A DNA stretch of 64,000 nt from NCBI GenBank assembly GCA_025517425.1, contig JAOPJY010000001.1:916217-980216 (forward strand). Reading direction: 5' to 3'. The position numbers were made by a program, and so were the translations under genes. The notes beneath the pieces were generated by a model. That model saw only the letters and a list, made by a program, of their open reading frames with translations. It ran no database searches and was not told the origin of the DNA. This DNA comes from Halobacteria archaeon AArc-dxtr1. Its GTDB lineage: Archaea; Halobacteriota; Halobacteria; Halobacteriales; Natrialbaceae. This document shows positions 18,874 to 27,877 of the stretch, piece after piece (position 1 is the stretch's first letter; each line of letters opens with the position of its first letter).

Positions 18874-19506
18874 TTAGCCCTCGATCTCGGGGAGGTGGCG
18901 GGTATTGACGACGACCCGGTTTTCGCTTCTCCCGGTTGCGTCCCGAACACGGCCCAGCATGGCGGCTGCAGCATCGATTTCGGGCGGGAGCGTGAACGGA
19001 TCGGAGTCACGCTCGTCGCGGCGCCGGCAGAGATCGAAAAACGAGGCGAGCGTCGACTCAGCGCCGACGGGCAGGTAGACGATCAGATCGGCAGACGCGG
19101 AATCGGGCGCGTCACCAACGCTCGTGCCATCGTCCGATTCTGTGCCGTCGACAGAGTGGGCGGTTGCGAGCCGTTCCCAGGTCTCGACGACAGGTTCGAC
19201 GGCCCGCCGTGGGGCCGCCATCCGTTCGGTCCAGGCCTCGACGTCGACCGAATCCGTATCGAGCACCGACTCGAGGGCCTCGGCCAGCGACTCGTCGCCG
19301 TCCTCGACGTAGGGAGCCTCGCGCTCGGCTCGGAGGAGCGCCCCGAGTGCCGCAATCTCCGGCTCGGAGACCGGAATCGCGTAGGCGACGTCGTGGCTCT
19401 CGTCGGAGACGGTGTAGGTCACGTCGTACCGGTCGCCGGAGAACTTGGCCGTGCCGGCCTCGCCGTCGCCACCGATCGCGCCGAACATCGACTCGAGTAG
19501 GCTCAT
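18874..19506 (-). CDS. conserved hypothetical protein
   Basis: A 210-residue soluble acidic protein I do not recognise. It begins MSLLESMFGAIGGDGEAG, with a beta-rich N third (YDVTYTVSDESHDVAYAIPV), a helical middle, and a C third with SADLIVYLPVGAESTLASF and a final RVVVNTRHLPEIEG. No membrane segment, signal peptide or metal motif is visible. The start ATG is at 19504-19506. The longer frame upstream overlaps the neighbouring gene and is arginine-rich shadow. It is convergent with the HAD gene. Confidence 0.6.
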   Translation of the reverse strand: MSLLESMFGAIGGDGEAGTAKFSGDRYDVTYTVSDESHDVAYAIPVSEPEIAALGALLRAEREAPYVEDGDESLAEALESVLDTDSVDVEAWTERMAAPRRAVEPVVETWERLATAHSVDGTESDDGTSVGDAPDSASADLIVYLPVGAESTLASFFDLCRRRDERDSDPFTLPPEIDAAAAMLGRVRDATGRSENRVVVNTRHLPEIEG

Positions 19507-19583
19507 GGACGCACAGAGGGCGATCCGGAAATAAAACCTTGTGAGATTGACGCGCGGGGCGAGATCGGTGCCTGCCGTGGGGG

Positions 19584-20264
19584 TCACCACTCGTCGCCGA
19601 CCGCGGCCTTCGCGCCACCGTAGCCCGCAGCTGTGGTCCAGGTACGTCCACTCTCGACATGTGAGACGACGTAGTCGCCGCCACAGTCGCCACAGCGATA
19701 CCGAGAGGGTGTCCGCACTGGATCGGAGGCACGGTGTCTGCCCGCCTGCCAGTCGCAGTCGTCGGCGAGACAGCACAGCACGTACCGCGGTTCGGCAAAC
19801 GCCTCACAGTGACGGGGCGCGTCGACCCGGGCCGCGAGCCGCCGAAATTGTGGTCCGTGGCCGGACTCGCCCTCGTGCTGGAACTGGCTGGCGTGGACGA
19901 GTTCGTGGCGTACAACCGCGGCAAAGTCGTCCCACTCGTAGGCCTCGTAGGCCCGTCTGGTCAGGACGATCGTCGCCACCTCACGGTCGCGGTTCCACCG
20001 ACAGCAGCCAGCCCGGCGGGTGGCGCGCGACGAGACGTCCCACTCGACCCGACCGAGGTCGACGTCTATGTCTGACCCCGCGACGACCTCACGGGCGTGG
20101 ATTCGAGCCCGCGCGAGGAGTTCGTCGTCGACGGTGAGGTCGTCGACAGCGGCGGGATCGGCGGCGGTTCGATCTGACTCTGCCACGCACGCCGCCTCGA
20201 ACGCGCAGCGCCTAATCCTTCCGGCGGCGGCAATCGGTTCGACGCGACCGTCGACCGCGCGCAT
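19584..20264 (-). CDS. SprT-like zinc metalloprotein
   Basis: A 226-residue protein with the SprT/zincin signature HELVH at residues 120-124 and a third histidine in GHGPQF (H136), the usual zinc ligands and catalytic glutamate (E121). A C-terminal zinc ribbon is suggested by CC at 164-165, C170, C191 and C194. Eukaryotic SPRTN-type relatives degrade DNA-protein crosslinks; the archaeal role is unproved. The start ATG is at 20262-20264. The frame is open further up but runs into the divergent neighbour. It is divergent from the nucleoside permease-like gene with about 50 bases between. Confidence 0.8.
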   Translation of the reverse strand: MRAVDGRVEPIAAAGRIRRCAFEAACVAESDRTAADPAAVDDLTVDDELLARARIHAREVVAGSDIDVDLGRVEWDVSSRATRRAGCCRWNRDREVATIVLTRRAYEAYEWDDFAAVVRHELVHASQFQHEGESGHGPQFRRLAARVDAPRHCEAFAEPRYVLCCLADDCDWQAGRHRASDPVRTPSRYRCGDCGGDYVVSHVESGRTWTTAAGYGGAKAAVGDEW

Positions 20265-20317
20265 CACAGCTGCCGGCGACCCGCAGACACTTTTCGCCCG
20301 GCGACGAGTGTCGACCC

Positions 20318-21280
20318 ATGACCGACAGTTCCCTTCCGGATCCTCGACCACCGGGCGACGACCCCGTCCGTCCGCGCGCGCTCGTGCTCCCGGCCGTCGC
20401 CGCGCCGCCACTGGACGAGCGCGGACCGTGGCTCGAGCGTGAGAAGGTCGACGACGCCCTCAACGTTCCAAGTCTCGAGACGCCGCTGTACCTCACCGAC
20501 GCCGAGGTCGCTATCACGACGACCGGTATCGGCAAGAGCGACGCCGCGACGACGGTCGCCGCGATGACCGCCTCGCCCGCAGTCGACCTCTCGGACGCCT
20601 ACGTCGTCTCCGCCGGCATCGGCGGCGCGGCCCCCGAACGAGCCGCACTCGGATCGGTGTTCGTCGCCGACGCGGTGGTCGACTGGGACCGAAAGCACCG
20701 CTGGGATCGGGCCGAGGTGGGCGAAGACCACTCGGGTAGTGATTCGCCGGGCGGATGGGACGACGGCGAGCGTCCGATCGACCTCCTCTCCTACCGGCCC
20801 CGGGACTACGTTCGCGAACTGGACGAGGAGCTGGTCGCCGCCGCGCTCGAGGCCGCCGACGGGGTCGACCTAGCGACCGACGAGACCGTCCGGGAGTACC
20901 AGCGCGGGTATCCGGATGCGCCAGCCGATGGTCCGACCGTCGACGTCGGGACGACGGTCTGTGGCGACGAGTTCTGGCATGGACCGCACTTCGCCGCAGA
21001 GGTCGACTGGCTCTGTGAGGCCTACGGCGTCGGGCCGTACGCGACCACGCAGATGGAGGACGCAGCGACGGCGACCGCCCTCGAGCGCTTCGGTCTCGGC
21101 GATCGGTACCTGAGCGTGCGCGCGGTCGCGAACTACGACCGGTCGGCCCCGGGAGAGTCAGTCGAGGAGAGCTTCGACGGGATTCCCGAGAGCCTCGAAC
21201 TGGGGATCGAGAACGCCGCACGCGTCGGCTCGGCGGTCGTCGGGCAGCTGGTCGAGCGCGATCCACTCGGCATACGCTGA
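20318..21280 (+). CDS. purine nucleoside permease (NUP)-like protein
   Basis: A 320-residue protein of the NUP/nucleoside phosphorylase-like superfamily. Recognisable parts are LVLPAVAAPPLDERGPWL, TTTGIGKSDAATTVAAM, the glycine motif VVSAGIGGAAPERAALGSV and GDEFWHGPHF, followed by TTQMEDAATATALERFG. Although named permease in fungi, the sequence has no membrane helices and the fold is that of purine nucleoside phosphorylases. A soluble role in nucleoside handling is therefore more likely here, which is inference. The start ATG at 20318 gives an N-terminal proline-rich tail of about 20 residues. Confidence 0.8.
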   Translation: MTDSSLPDPRPPGDDPVRPRALVLPAVAAPPLDERGPWLEREKVDDALNVPSLETPLYLTDAEVAITTTGIGKSDAATTVAAMTASPAVDLSDAYVVSAGIGGAAPERAALGSVFVADAVVDWDRKHRWDRAEVGEDHSGSDSPGGWDDGERPIDLLSYRPRDYVRELDEELVAAALEAADGVDLATDETVREYQRGYPDAPADGPTVDVGTTVCGDEFWHGPHFAAEVDWLCEAYGVGPYATTQMEDAATATALERFGLGDRYLSVRAVANYDRSAPGESVEESFDGIPESLELGIENAARVGSAVVGQLVERDPLGIR

Positions 21281-21348
21281 CGGGAGAACACAACACCCCT
21301 ATCGGCACGCGTTCCGCTCGAACCACCGGAAGAGAACGGCCGGATTGC

Positions 21349-22047
21349 TCAAAAGCACTGGAGCAGCTGTCCATCTTCGACCGGATCTGGAAGCGCTTCG
21401 GGATCGTCGGGGAGGTTCTCGATCTCGTGGTAGTACTCCGCATCCGTGCGCACGATTCCGGTTTCGTCGATTCCGTAGATCGCACCCTCCCCGAAGGCAT
21501 CGTGGTAGCCACCCGGATCAGCCCCGCCCTCTTGTCTGAAGCCAAAGCCAAAGGCAATGTAGACTGTCGTGATCGCATTGGACTCGTCGACCGTCTCGGT
21601 GTCGTGGGTCGTGTACGAAAATTCCACGACACTGTCTCCGTACTCCGCCACGGCCCCGTTTTGCGTGTAGGCCCGCTCGTACTCGGAGACGAACGAGTGG
21701 ACCGCTTCCTCGTCGGAATTCGATGGTGGATCCGGGTACGGCTCGACGCCAGCACTGTGGAATTCGGTCGTTTCACCGTCGTCACCCTCCACCTCGAACG
21801 TCTCACAGACGTCGCCGGTTGGCTCCGGGCGATCCGCGTTCGCACAGTCACGACGGCCAGCGATCGAGGCCGGGTCGGGATCTGTTGGCCCGGTGGTGAT
21901 CTCCGTCTCCCACGCGTCTTTTTGCGTACAGCCCGGCACCTCATTTCCGGTCGTCTGGTCCGTCCGTGGATCGATCTCATCGAGACAGCCGGCTGCCCCG
22001 AGAAACGCGCCCGTTGCACCCATCTCGAGAAGCGTTCGGCGATTCAT
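21349..22047 (-). CDS. Tat-exported lipoprotein of unknown function
   Basis: A 232-residue lipoprotein. RR at 3-4, a hydrophobic stretch and AAGC with Cys21 as the lipidation site give an extracellular anchored protein. The rest is acidic, with several cysteines (at about 40, 68, 81 and the C-terminal LLQCF) that may form disulfides, and aromatic strands such as VVEFSYTTHDTET and TTVYIAFGFGF. No family is recognised. The start ATG at 22045-22047 follows an AT-rich TATA-like stretch (CATATTTTATGAG region at 22050-22062), consistent with a short leader. Confidence 0.7.
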   Translation of the reverse strand: MNRRTLLEMGATGAFLGAAGCLDEIDPRTDQTTGNEVPGCTQKDAWETEITTGPTDPDPASIAGRRDCANADRPEPTGDVCETFEVEGDDGETTEFHSAGVEPYPDPPSNSDEEAVHSFVSEYERAYTQNGAVAEYGDSVVEFSYTTHDTETVDESNAITTVYIAFGFGFRQEGGADPGGYHDAFGEGAIYGIDETGIVRTDAEYYHEIENLPDDPEALPDPVEDGQLLQCF

Positions 22048-22232
22048 CTGCCATATTTTATGAGATGGACATAACTATTTGTCCCAAGATCAAACGACGG
22101 TTTTAGCTATCGGCGGTCGTCGGTTATCAGTTTGCAACGCGAGCAAGTCGTAGCGGCAGTGTTGGATGTTCGTTGTCGACCTGCGACGCGACTGCCGGGA
22201 TTTGGGGAATAGTGTGGACGGTCGCGATGTAC

Positions 22233-23027
22233 TCAGATCTCGATCGCCAGCCCAGCTTCCGCGAGTGCCTCGTCCGGATCTGCGTCGTCGTGGACGACGG
22301 CCGCGACGGCGCGAGTGATCGCACCGGGCTCTTCGTGCTGGAAGATCGAACGCCCCATCGAGACACCGGCGGCGCCGGCGTCCATCGCGCCACGAACCAT
22401 CGCCATCGTCTCGCGATCCGAGCCGCGTGCGCCGCCGGCGATGAGGACCGGGCGACTCGTCGCCTCGCAGACGTGCTCGAAGCTCTCGGCGTCGCCGCTG
22501 TAGCCCGTCTTGATGACGTGAGCGCCGACCTCCTCGGCGAGTCGAACCGCGTGTCCGAGCGATTCTGGGTCCTCAGGATCGACGTCGGGGCCGCGGGCGT
22601 AGGCCATCGCCAGGACGGGAATCCCGAAGCGCTCGGCCTCGGAGGTCAGCTCGGCGAGCTGAGTAATCTGGTCTGGCTCGTAGTTCGAGCCGACGTTGAT
22701 GTGGAAGGAGACGGCGTCGGCGCCGGCCCGGATCGCGTCCTCGACGGTGCCCGTGAGGCGCTTGTCGTTCGAGTCGGGACCCATCGAGGTCGAGCCGTTC
22801 AGGTGAACGATGAACCCTTTCCCGTTCTTGTTCGGATGGACGCGGGGGGCGATCCCCTTCTGGGTGAGGACGGCGTCTGCGCCGCCCGCCGTGATCGCGT
22901 CGATCGTCGATTCAATTTCTTTGAGGCCGGCGACTGGCCCCAGTGTCGTGCCGTGGTCCATGGGAACGACGACGTATCGTCCCCCTGTCCCGATCCGTTC
23001 GAGTCGTGCGTCGATTCCGGTACTCAT
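22233..23027 (-). CDS. aroA': 2-amino-3,7-dideoxy-D-threo-hept-6-ulosonate (ADH) synthase
   Basis: A 264-residue class I aldolase-fold enzyme. It condenses 6-deoxy-5-ketofructose 1-phosphate with aspartate semialdehyde to make the precursor used by 3-dehydroquinate synthase II. The aldolase motifs VVPMDHGTTLGP, AVLTQKGIAP and the Schiff-base lysine strand HVIKTGYSGD are visible, then GGARGSDRETM and SMGRSIFQ. Archaeal fructose-bisphosphate aldolase is the main alternative. Location 24 bases downstream of trpA, in the same direction and in a genome with dehydroquinate synthase II, favours the aromatic role. Confidence 0.88.
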   Translation of the reverse strand: MSTGIDARLERIGTGGRYVVVPMDHGTTLGPVAGLKEIESTIDAITAGGADAVLTQKGIAPRVHPNKNGKGFIVHLNGSTSMGPDSNDKRLTGTVEDAIRAGADAVSFHINVGSNYEPDQITQLAELTSEAERFGIPVLAMAYARGPDVDPEDPESLGHAVRLAEEVGAHVIKTGYSGDAESFEHVCEATSRPVLIAGGARGSDRETMAMVRGAMDAGAAGVSMGRSIFQHEEPGAITRAVAAVVHDDADPDEALAEAGLAIEI

Positions 23028-23051
23028 TGTCGTCCTGTAGCAAGCTTTCGG

Positions 23052-23887
23052 TTATGGATGTTCTGGTTCTGGAAGCGACCCCGCACCGCGGAGGGCGCCG
23101 GCTTTTAGCTCCCGAGCCAACTCCTCGAGCTGGGCTGCGGTTTCTGCAACCGATCGATCGTCCGTCTCGCCCGCGGCGATGATGTCGATAAGCGCGCTGC
23201 CGACGATGATCCCGTCGGCGCCGGCGCCGACGATCCGTTCTGCGTGGTCGCCGGTCTTGATGCCGAAGCCGACCGCCTTGGGGATCTCCCACTCGTCGAG
23301 GCGTTCTAAGCTGGCGCCGGTCTGGTCCGAGACGTCCTCTCGAGCGCCCGTCGTCCCGAGCCGGGCCTGGACGTAGACGTAGCCCGAGACGCGCTCCATC
23401 ATTCGCGCTAAGCGCTCGCCACGGGTTGTCGGCGCGACGATGAAGATCAGGTCGAGGCCGAACTCGTCGCAGGCCTCCCGAAGGGGGTCGGCCTCCTCAG
23501 CGGGCAGGTCGGGCACGACGAAGCCGGAGAGGCCAGCCTCGGCGGCGCGCTCGACGAACGGTCGAGGCCCATCGTCCGCGCCGTACTGGTAGATCAAGTT
23601 GTAGTAGGTCATACAGACCAGCGGCACGTCAACGTCGAGTTCCTCGACGAACGCGAAGAAGCGCTCGGGGGTCATGCCAGCATCGAGAGCGCGGGTGACG
23701 GCCCCCTGGATCGTTGGGCCTTCGGCGATCGGCTCCGAAAACGGGAGGCCGAGTTCGATAACGTCGGCGCCGCCGCGAGCGACCGCCTCGACGTACTCGA
23801 GAGAGGCCTCGTAATTCGGGTCGCCCGCGGCCAGGTAGGGGACGAACGCCGGGCTGTCGGCGAATGCGGCCTTGAGGTCGCTCCTCA

Positions 23888-23888
<1 letters not shown>
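23052..23888 (-). CDS. trpA: tryptophan synthase alpha subunit
   Basis: A 278-residue TIM-barrel enzyme that splits indole-3-glycerol phosphate into indole and glyceraldehyde 3-phosphate, passing indole to TrpB. The catalytic acidic residues lie in [19 protein letters not shown] (glutamate on strand 2) and in the [11 protein letters not shown] loop region; [11 protein letters not shown] and [10 protein letters not shown] form the phosphate site. The ATG overlaps the TAA stop of trpB by one base (TAATG on the minus strand), indicating translational coupling. It is followed by the ADH synthase gene after 24 bases. Confidence 0.95.
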
Positions 23889-25200
<1,312 letters not shown>

Positions 25201-25204
<4 letters not shown>

Positions 25205-25968
25205 GTCTGTGTCACCCTCTGGGTGTTCGCCGTAACATCACTGTCGGTCCCGTGGTCCATAATGGCGCTGCCCACCAGCAGGGCGTCGGCGCCGGCTTCG
25301 CGCATCCGGTCGACGTCCGCAGGCGTCGAGATCCCGCTCTCGGCGATCAGCGTCACGTCGTCTGGCACCTGGGGAGAAACCGCCTCGAACGTGCCCAGAT
25401 CCACCTCCAGCTTCGTCAGATCGCGGTTGTTGACGCCGATGATATCGGCACCGGCCTCGAGCGCGACTTCGAGTTCGGCTGCGTCGTGGACCTCCACGAG
25501 CGGCTGGAAGCCGCGATCGCGGGCGGCCTCGACCAGCGCGGGGAGGTCGTCGACGAACCGGACGATGAGAAGCAAGAGATCGGCTTCGACGGCGTCCATC
25601 TGCGCTTCGCGCAGGATGAAGTCCTTGCGAAGGACCGGTACGTCCACGGCCGCACGGACGCGTTCGAGTGCGTCCGTCGAACCGCCGAAGTGCTCGGGTT
25701 CGGTGAGCACGGAGATCGCCGCCGCACCGCCGTCGACCATCGCGGTAGCCAGGTCGACGGGATCGTCGGCTCGAGTTCCGTCGGCAGTCGGGCTCGTTGG
25801 CTTCACTTCAGCGATCACGGGGACGCGTCCGTCGGCCTCGGCGCGGGCCAGCGCGTCCGGGAACGAGCGCGAGTCAACTGACAGCTGCCGATCAGTATCG
25901 GCCGTGCGCTCCCGCGCGGCGTCGAGGATCGATTGGACCGCCGGGGCGACCTGCGTATCAGAGTCCAT
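25201..25968 (-). CDS. trpC: indole-3-glycerol-phosphate synthase
   Basis: A 255-residue TIM-barrel enzyme that closes the indole ring from carboxyphenylaminodeoxyribulose phosphate. Visible motifs are [11 protein letters not shown] (catalytic lysine of the first strand), VPVLRKDFI (lysine of strand 3), IIGVNNRDL and LIAESGIS near the phosphate site. It is the first gene of the trpC-trpB-trpA-ADH synthase operon. The ATG at 25966-25968 is only about 3 bases from the predicted transcription start, so the message is probably nearly leaderless. The other trp genes are not in this window. Confidence 0.95.
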
Positions 25969-25971
25969 TAT

Positions 25972-26002
25972 TGTACATCGACGGACTCATATGTACATAA
26001 AG
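25972..26002 (-). promoter_or_regulatory. trp operon promoter with two TGTACA operator boxes
   Basis: TGTACA occurs at 25972-25977 and again at 25992-25997, exactly 20 bases apart. On the minus strand the TATA-like TTTATGTA (25994-26001) overlaps the upstream box. The predicted start site, near 25971, touches the downstream box. TGTACA is the consensus TRP box bound by TrpY in Methanothermobacter trp regulation; placement over TATA and start site fits repression by tryptophan. Whether a TrpY-like protein binds here is inference. Confidence 0.65.
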
Positions 26003-26062
26003 ATTGCGCCATCGACACGGCCGTGGCGAATCTTCAAGTTCGCGCCGGGCCTCCGGCCACCC

Positions 26063-26533
26063 ATGGTGGATGTTACGGACGCCGGAATCTATGCGCGGGA
26101 GTCGCCGTACTTAGAGCGGTACGTACAGGTGGGGATCGCCAGTGGGCGCGTCCTTCGCGTCTCATTTCCCAATCTGCCGGCAGAGGATGCCGACCCGACG
26201 CATCCGACGCTCGATCGTCTGTTCGAATACTTAGACGGGATCGAGGAAGACGACTTTACCGACCTCGAAGTGGCGCTGACCGTCCCGACCGAGCAGCGGT
26301 CGGTGCTCGAGCAGGTCCGATCGATCCCCTACGGCGACCAGGTAGATGTCGCGACGCTGGCGAACGTGACGCCGGGGCTCGACGCCGACGAAAGCGCGGA
26401 TCTGACACTCGTACGAAGCGCATTAGACGAGAATCCGGCACCGATCGTCATCCCCGACCACCGGGTACGGGATGGCCCAAGCGCCGCCCCACCGCCCGTC
26501 GAGCAGAAGCTCCGATCGCTCGAGGGGCTATGA
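26063..26533 (+). CDS. MGMT-family (alkyltransferase-like) protein lacking the active cysteine
   Basis: A 156-residue protein. The C-terminal half follows the O6-alkylguanine-DNA alkyltransferase pattern: RSIPYGDQVDVATLA winged-helix entry, VRSALDENPAPIVIP, then PDHRV at 131-135. In true alkyltransferases this is PCHRV, with the cysteine accepting the alkyl group. Here D132 replaces it, so self-alkylation repair is not expected. Alkyltransferase-like proteins that bind lesions without repair also lack this cysteine, so damage recognition is a reasonable inference. The start ATG at 26063 (MVDVTDAGIY). It is divergent from trpC. Confidence 0.75.
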   Translation: MVDVTDAGIYARESPYLERYVQVGIASGRVLRVSFPNLPAEDADPTHPTLDRLFEYLDGIEEDDFTDLEVALTVPTEQRSVLEQVRSIPYGDQVDVATLANVTPGLDADESADLTLVRSALDENPAPIVIPDHRVRDGPSAAPPPVEQKLRSLEGL

Positions 26534-26545
26534 GAGACGGGAACG

Positions 26546-26890
26546 TCAGTTTTCGATCGCGATTGCAAATAGGTAGCCGCCAAGGCCAAGGAAGACCAGC
26601 ATTGACGCGAGCGTATCGAACGTTGAGCTTCCGGTCAGAATCCAGATGAATTGGGAGAGCCCACCGAGGATAAGCGTCGTAGCCGACGCGATAAGCAGCC
26701 GCCCGCCCGTCCCGCGCGTGTAGAGCAAGCCGCCGATGGCGACAGCGATGGCGCCGTAAACGATATCAGCTAGACCGAGGGCGGGTGAGACGCCCCCCAC
26801 GAGCCCAACGACCAGCAAGACGAAGTAGACCAAAATTCCGATCAGGATCGCGCGATAGACAGATTTGGGGACACCTCTGAGCGCCGTCAT
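26546..26890 (-). CDS. small four-helix membrane protein
   Basis: A 114-residue hydrophobic protein with about four membrane helices (approximately 13-32, 37-55, 64-84 and 90-110) and a short basic N terminus (MTALRGVPKSVYR). No recognised family. It is convergent with the MGMT-like gene (13 bases apart) and lies just downstream of the CPBP protease gene on the same strand. Confidence 0.65.
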   Translation of the reverse strand: MTALRGVPKSVYRAILIGILVYFVLLVVGLVGGVSPALGLADIVYGAIAVAIGGLLYTRGTGGRLLIASATTLILGGLSQFIWILTGSSTFDTLASMLVFLGLGGYLFAIAIEN

Positions 26891-26915
26891 ACGTCGGGTG
26901 AGGAATCCGCCGTTC

Positions 26916-27875
26916 TTAATTGTAGCTTTCGAGGACGCTCGCCCACTCCAGTCCGAGCCCCTCGTGGACGACGAACTCGAAGGCGTTGATCAGGTAGTGG
27001 GCGACGACGACCACCAGGAGGCTCCCAGTGGCGATGAACACCAGCGCGAGGACGAATCCGAGCGCAGCCGTGACGAGGACGCCGACCGATCCCTGGATGC
27101 CGTGTCCGAGACCGAACGCGATCGACGACACCACGGCCAGCACGAACGGCGAGAGATCGAATCCGGCCGAGAGAACGCCGATCAGCGCCGCACGAAACAG
27201 GAGTTCCTCGAAAAAGGCGATCAGGGGCAAGACGACGATCAGGAGGACAAGCCATCCGGCTCGGGACTCTGGAGCGAGCATCTCCCTCAGCGTCTCGTCG
27301 TGATCGAACCCGAGCCACGTCGCGCCCGCAGCCCCGATTTCGTTGGCGAGATAGAGGGCGATGCCGATGGCCGTTCCGAGGAGGAGGCCGGAGACGACGT
27401 ACGCGCTGCTGACCTCGATACCGAACGCCTCGGCAGGGATATCGGCGTAGATTGCCGCACCGATCAACACGACCGCAAACAGCCCCTGCGAGAGGGCGAC
27501 GTTCGCAAGCAACTCCGCAGTAGAGAGGTCCGCGGGAGATGAGGAGGCGGTCTGTGGGAGCGGTTGCTCACGCGAGGAGTCGGACGATTCGGGTGGCGAG
27601 TCGGTGTGCTGAGAAGGGGAATCGGGCGTCTGTCCGGAGTACTCGGACGGAGAGGTGGAGTCTGTCGAGGCCGGAGGTGAGCGGTCTGGAGCCGACGGCG
27701 GGTGCTGCGTTTCGTCCCACTCGACCGGCTTCGGGGGGTGAGACTCCGCGGCGTCGGAGAGGTCGGTAGCACCGCCGTCTCCCGGCGAGACGGCGCGCTC
27801 GCTCAGGTGGGTCAGGACGAGGAGTAAGCAAAGGACGACGATCGTTACGCCCGCGAACGTCGCCCACTGCGCCAC
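26916..27875 (-). CDS. CPBP-family intramembrane metalloprotease
   Basis: A 319-residue membrane protein of the CPBP (Abi/CAAX protease) family. One N-terminal membrane helix (about 4-22) is followed by a roughly 90-residue Ser/Pro/Asp-rich soluble linker and a multi-helix core. The core has the three signature sites: EELLFRA (EExxxR), the FGLGH segment and HYLINA (HxxxN), which form the metal and catalytic site. Its GTG start lies 2 bases after the TAG stop of lonB, so the two are translationally coupled. The substrate is unknown. Family members process prenylated proteins or act in peptide immunity. Confidence 0.85.
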   Translation of the reverse strand: MAQWATFAGVTIVVLCLLLVLTHLSERAVSPGDGGATDLSDAAESHPPKPVEWDETQHPPSAPDRSPPASTDSTSPSEYSGQTPDSPSQHTDSPPESSDSSREQPLPQTASSSPADLSTAELLANVALSQGLFAVVLIGAAIYADIPAEAFGIEVSSAYVVSGLLLGTAIGIALYLANEIGAAGATWLGFDHDETLREMLAPESRAGWLVLLIVVLPLIAFFEELLFRAALIGVLSAGFDLSPFVLAVVSSIAFGLGHGIQGSVGVLVTAALGFVLALVFIATGSLLVVVVAHYLINAFEFVVHEGLGLEWASVLESYN

Positions 27876-27877
27876 GG

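Noticed and set aside
20318-21280. Calling the NUP homologue a membrane permease
   Set aside because: The protein has no hydrophobic membrane helices. Its pattern is that of the soluble nucleoside phosphorylase fold, so transport is not supported.
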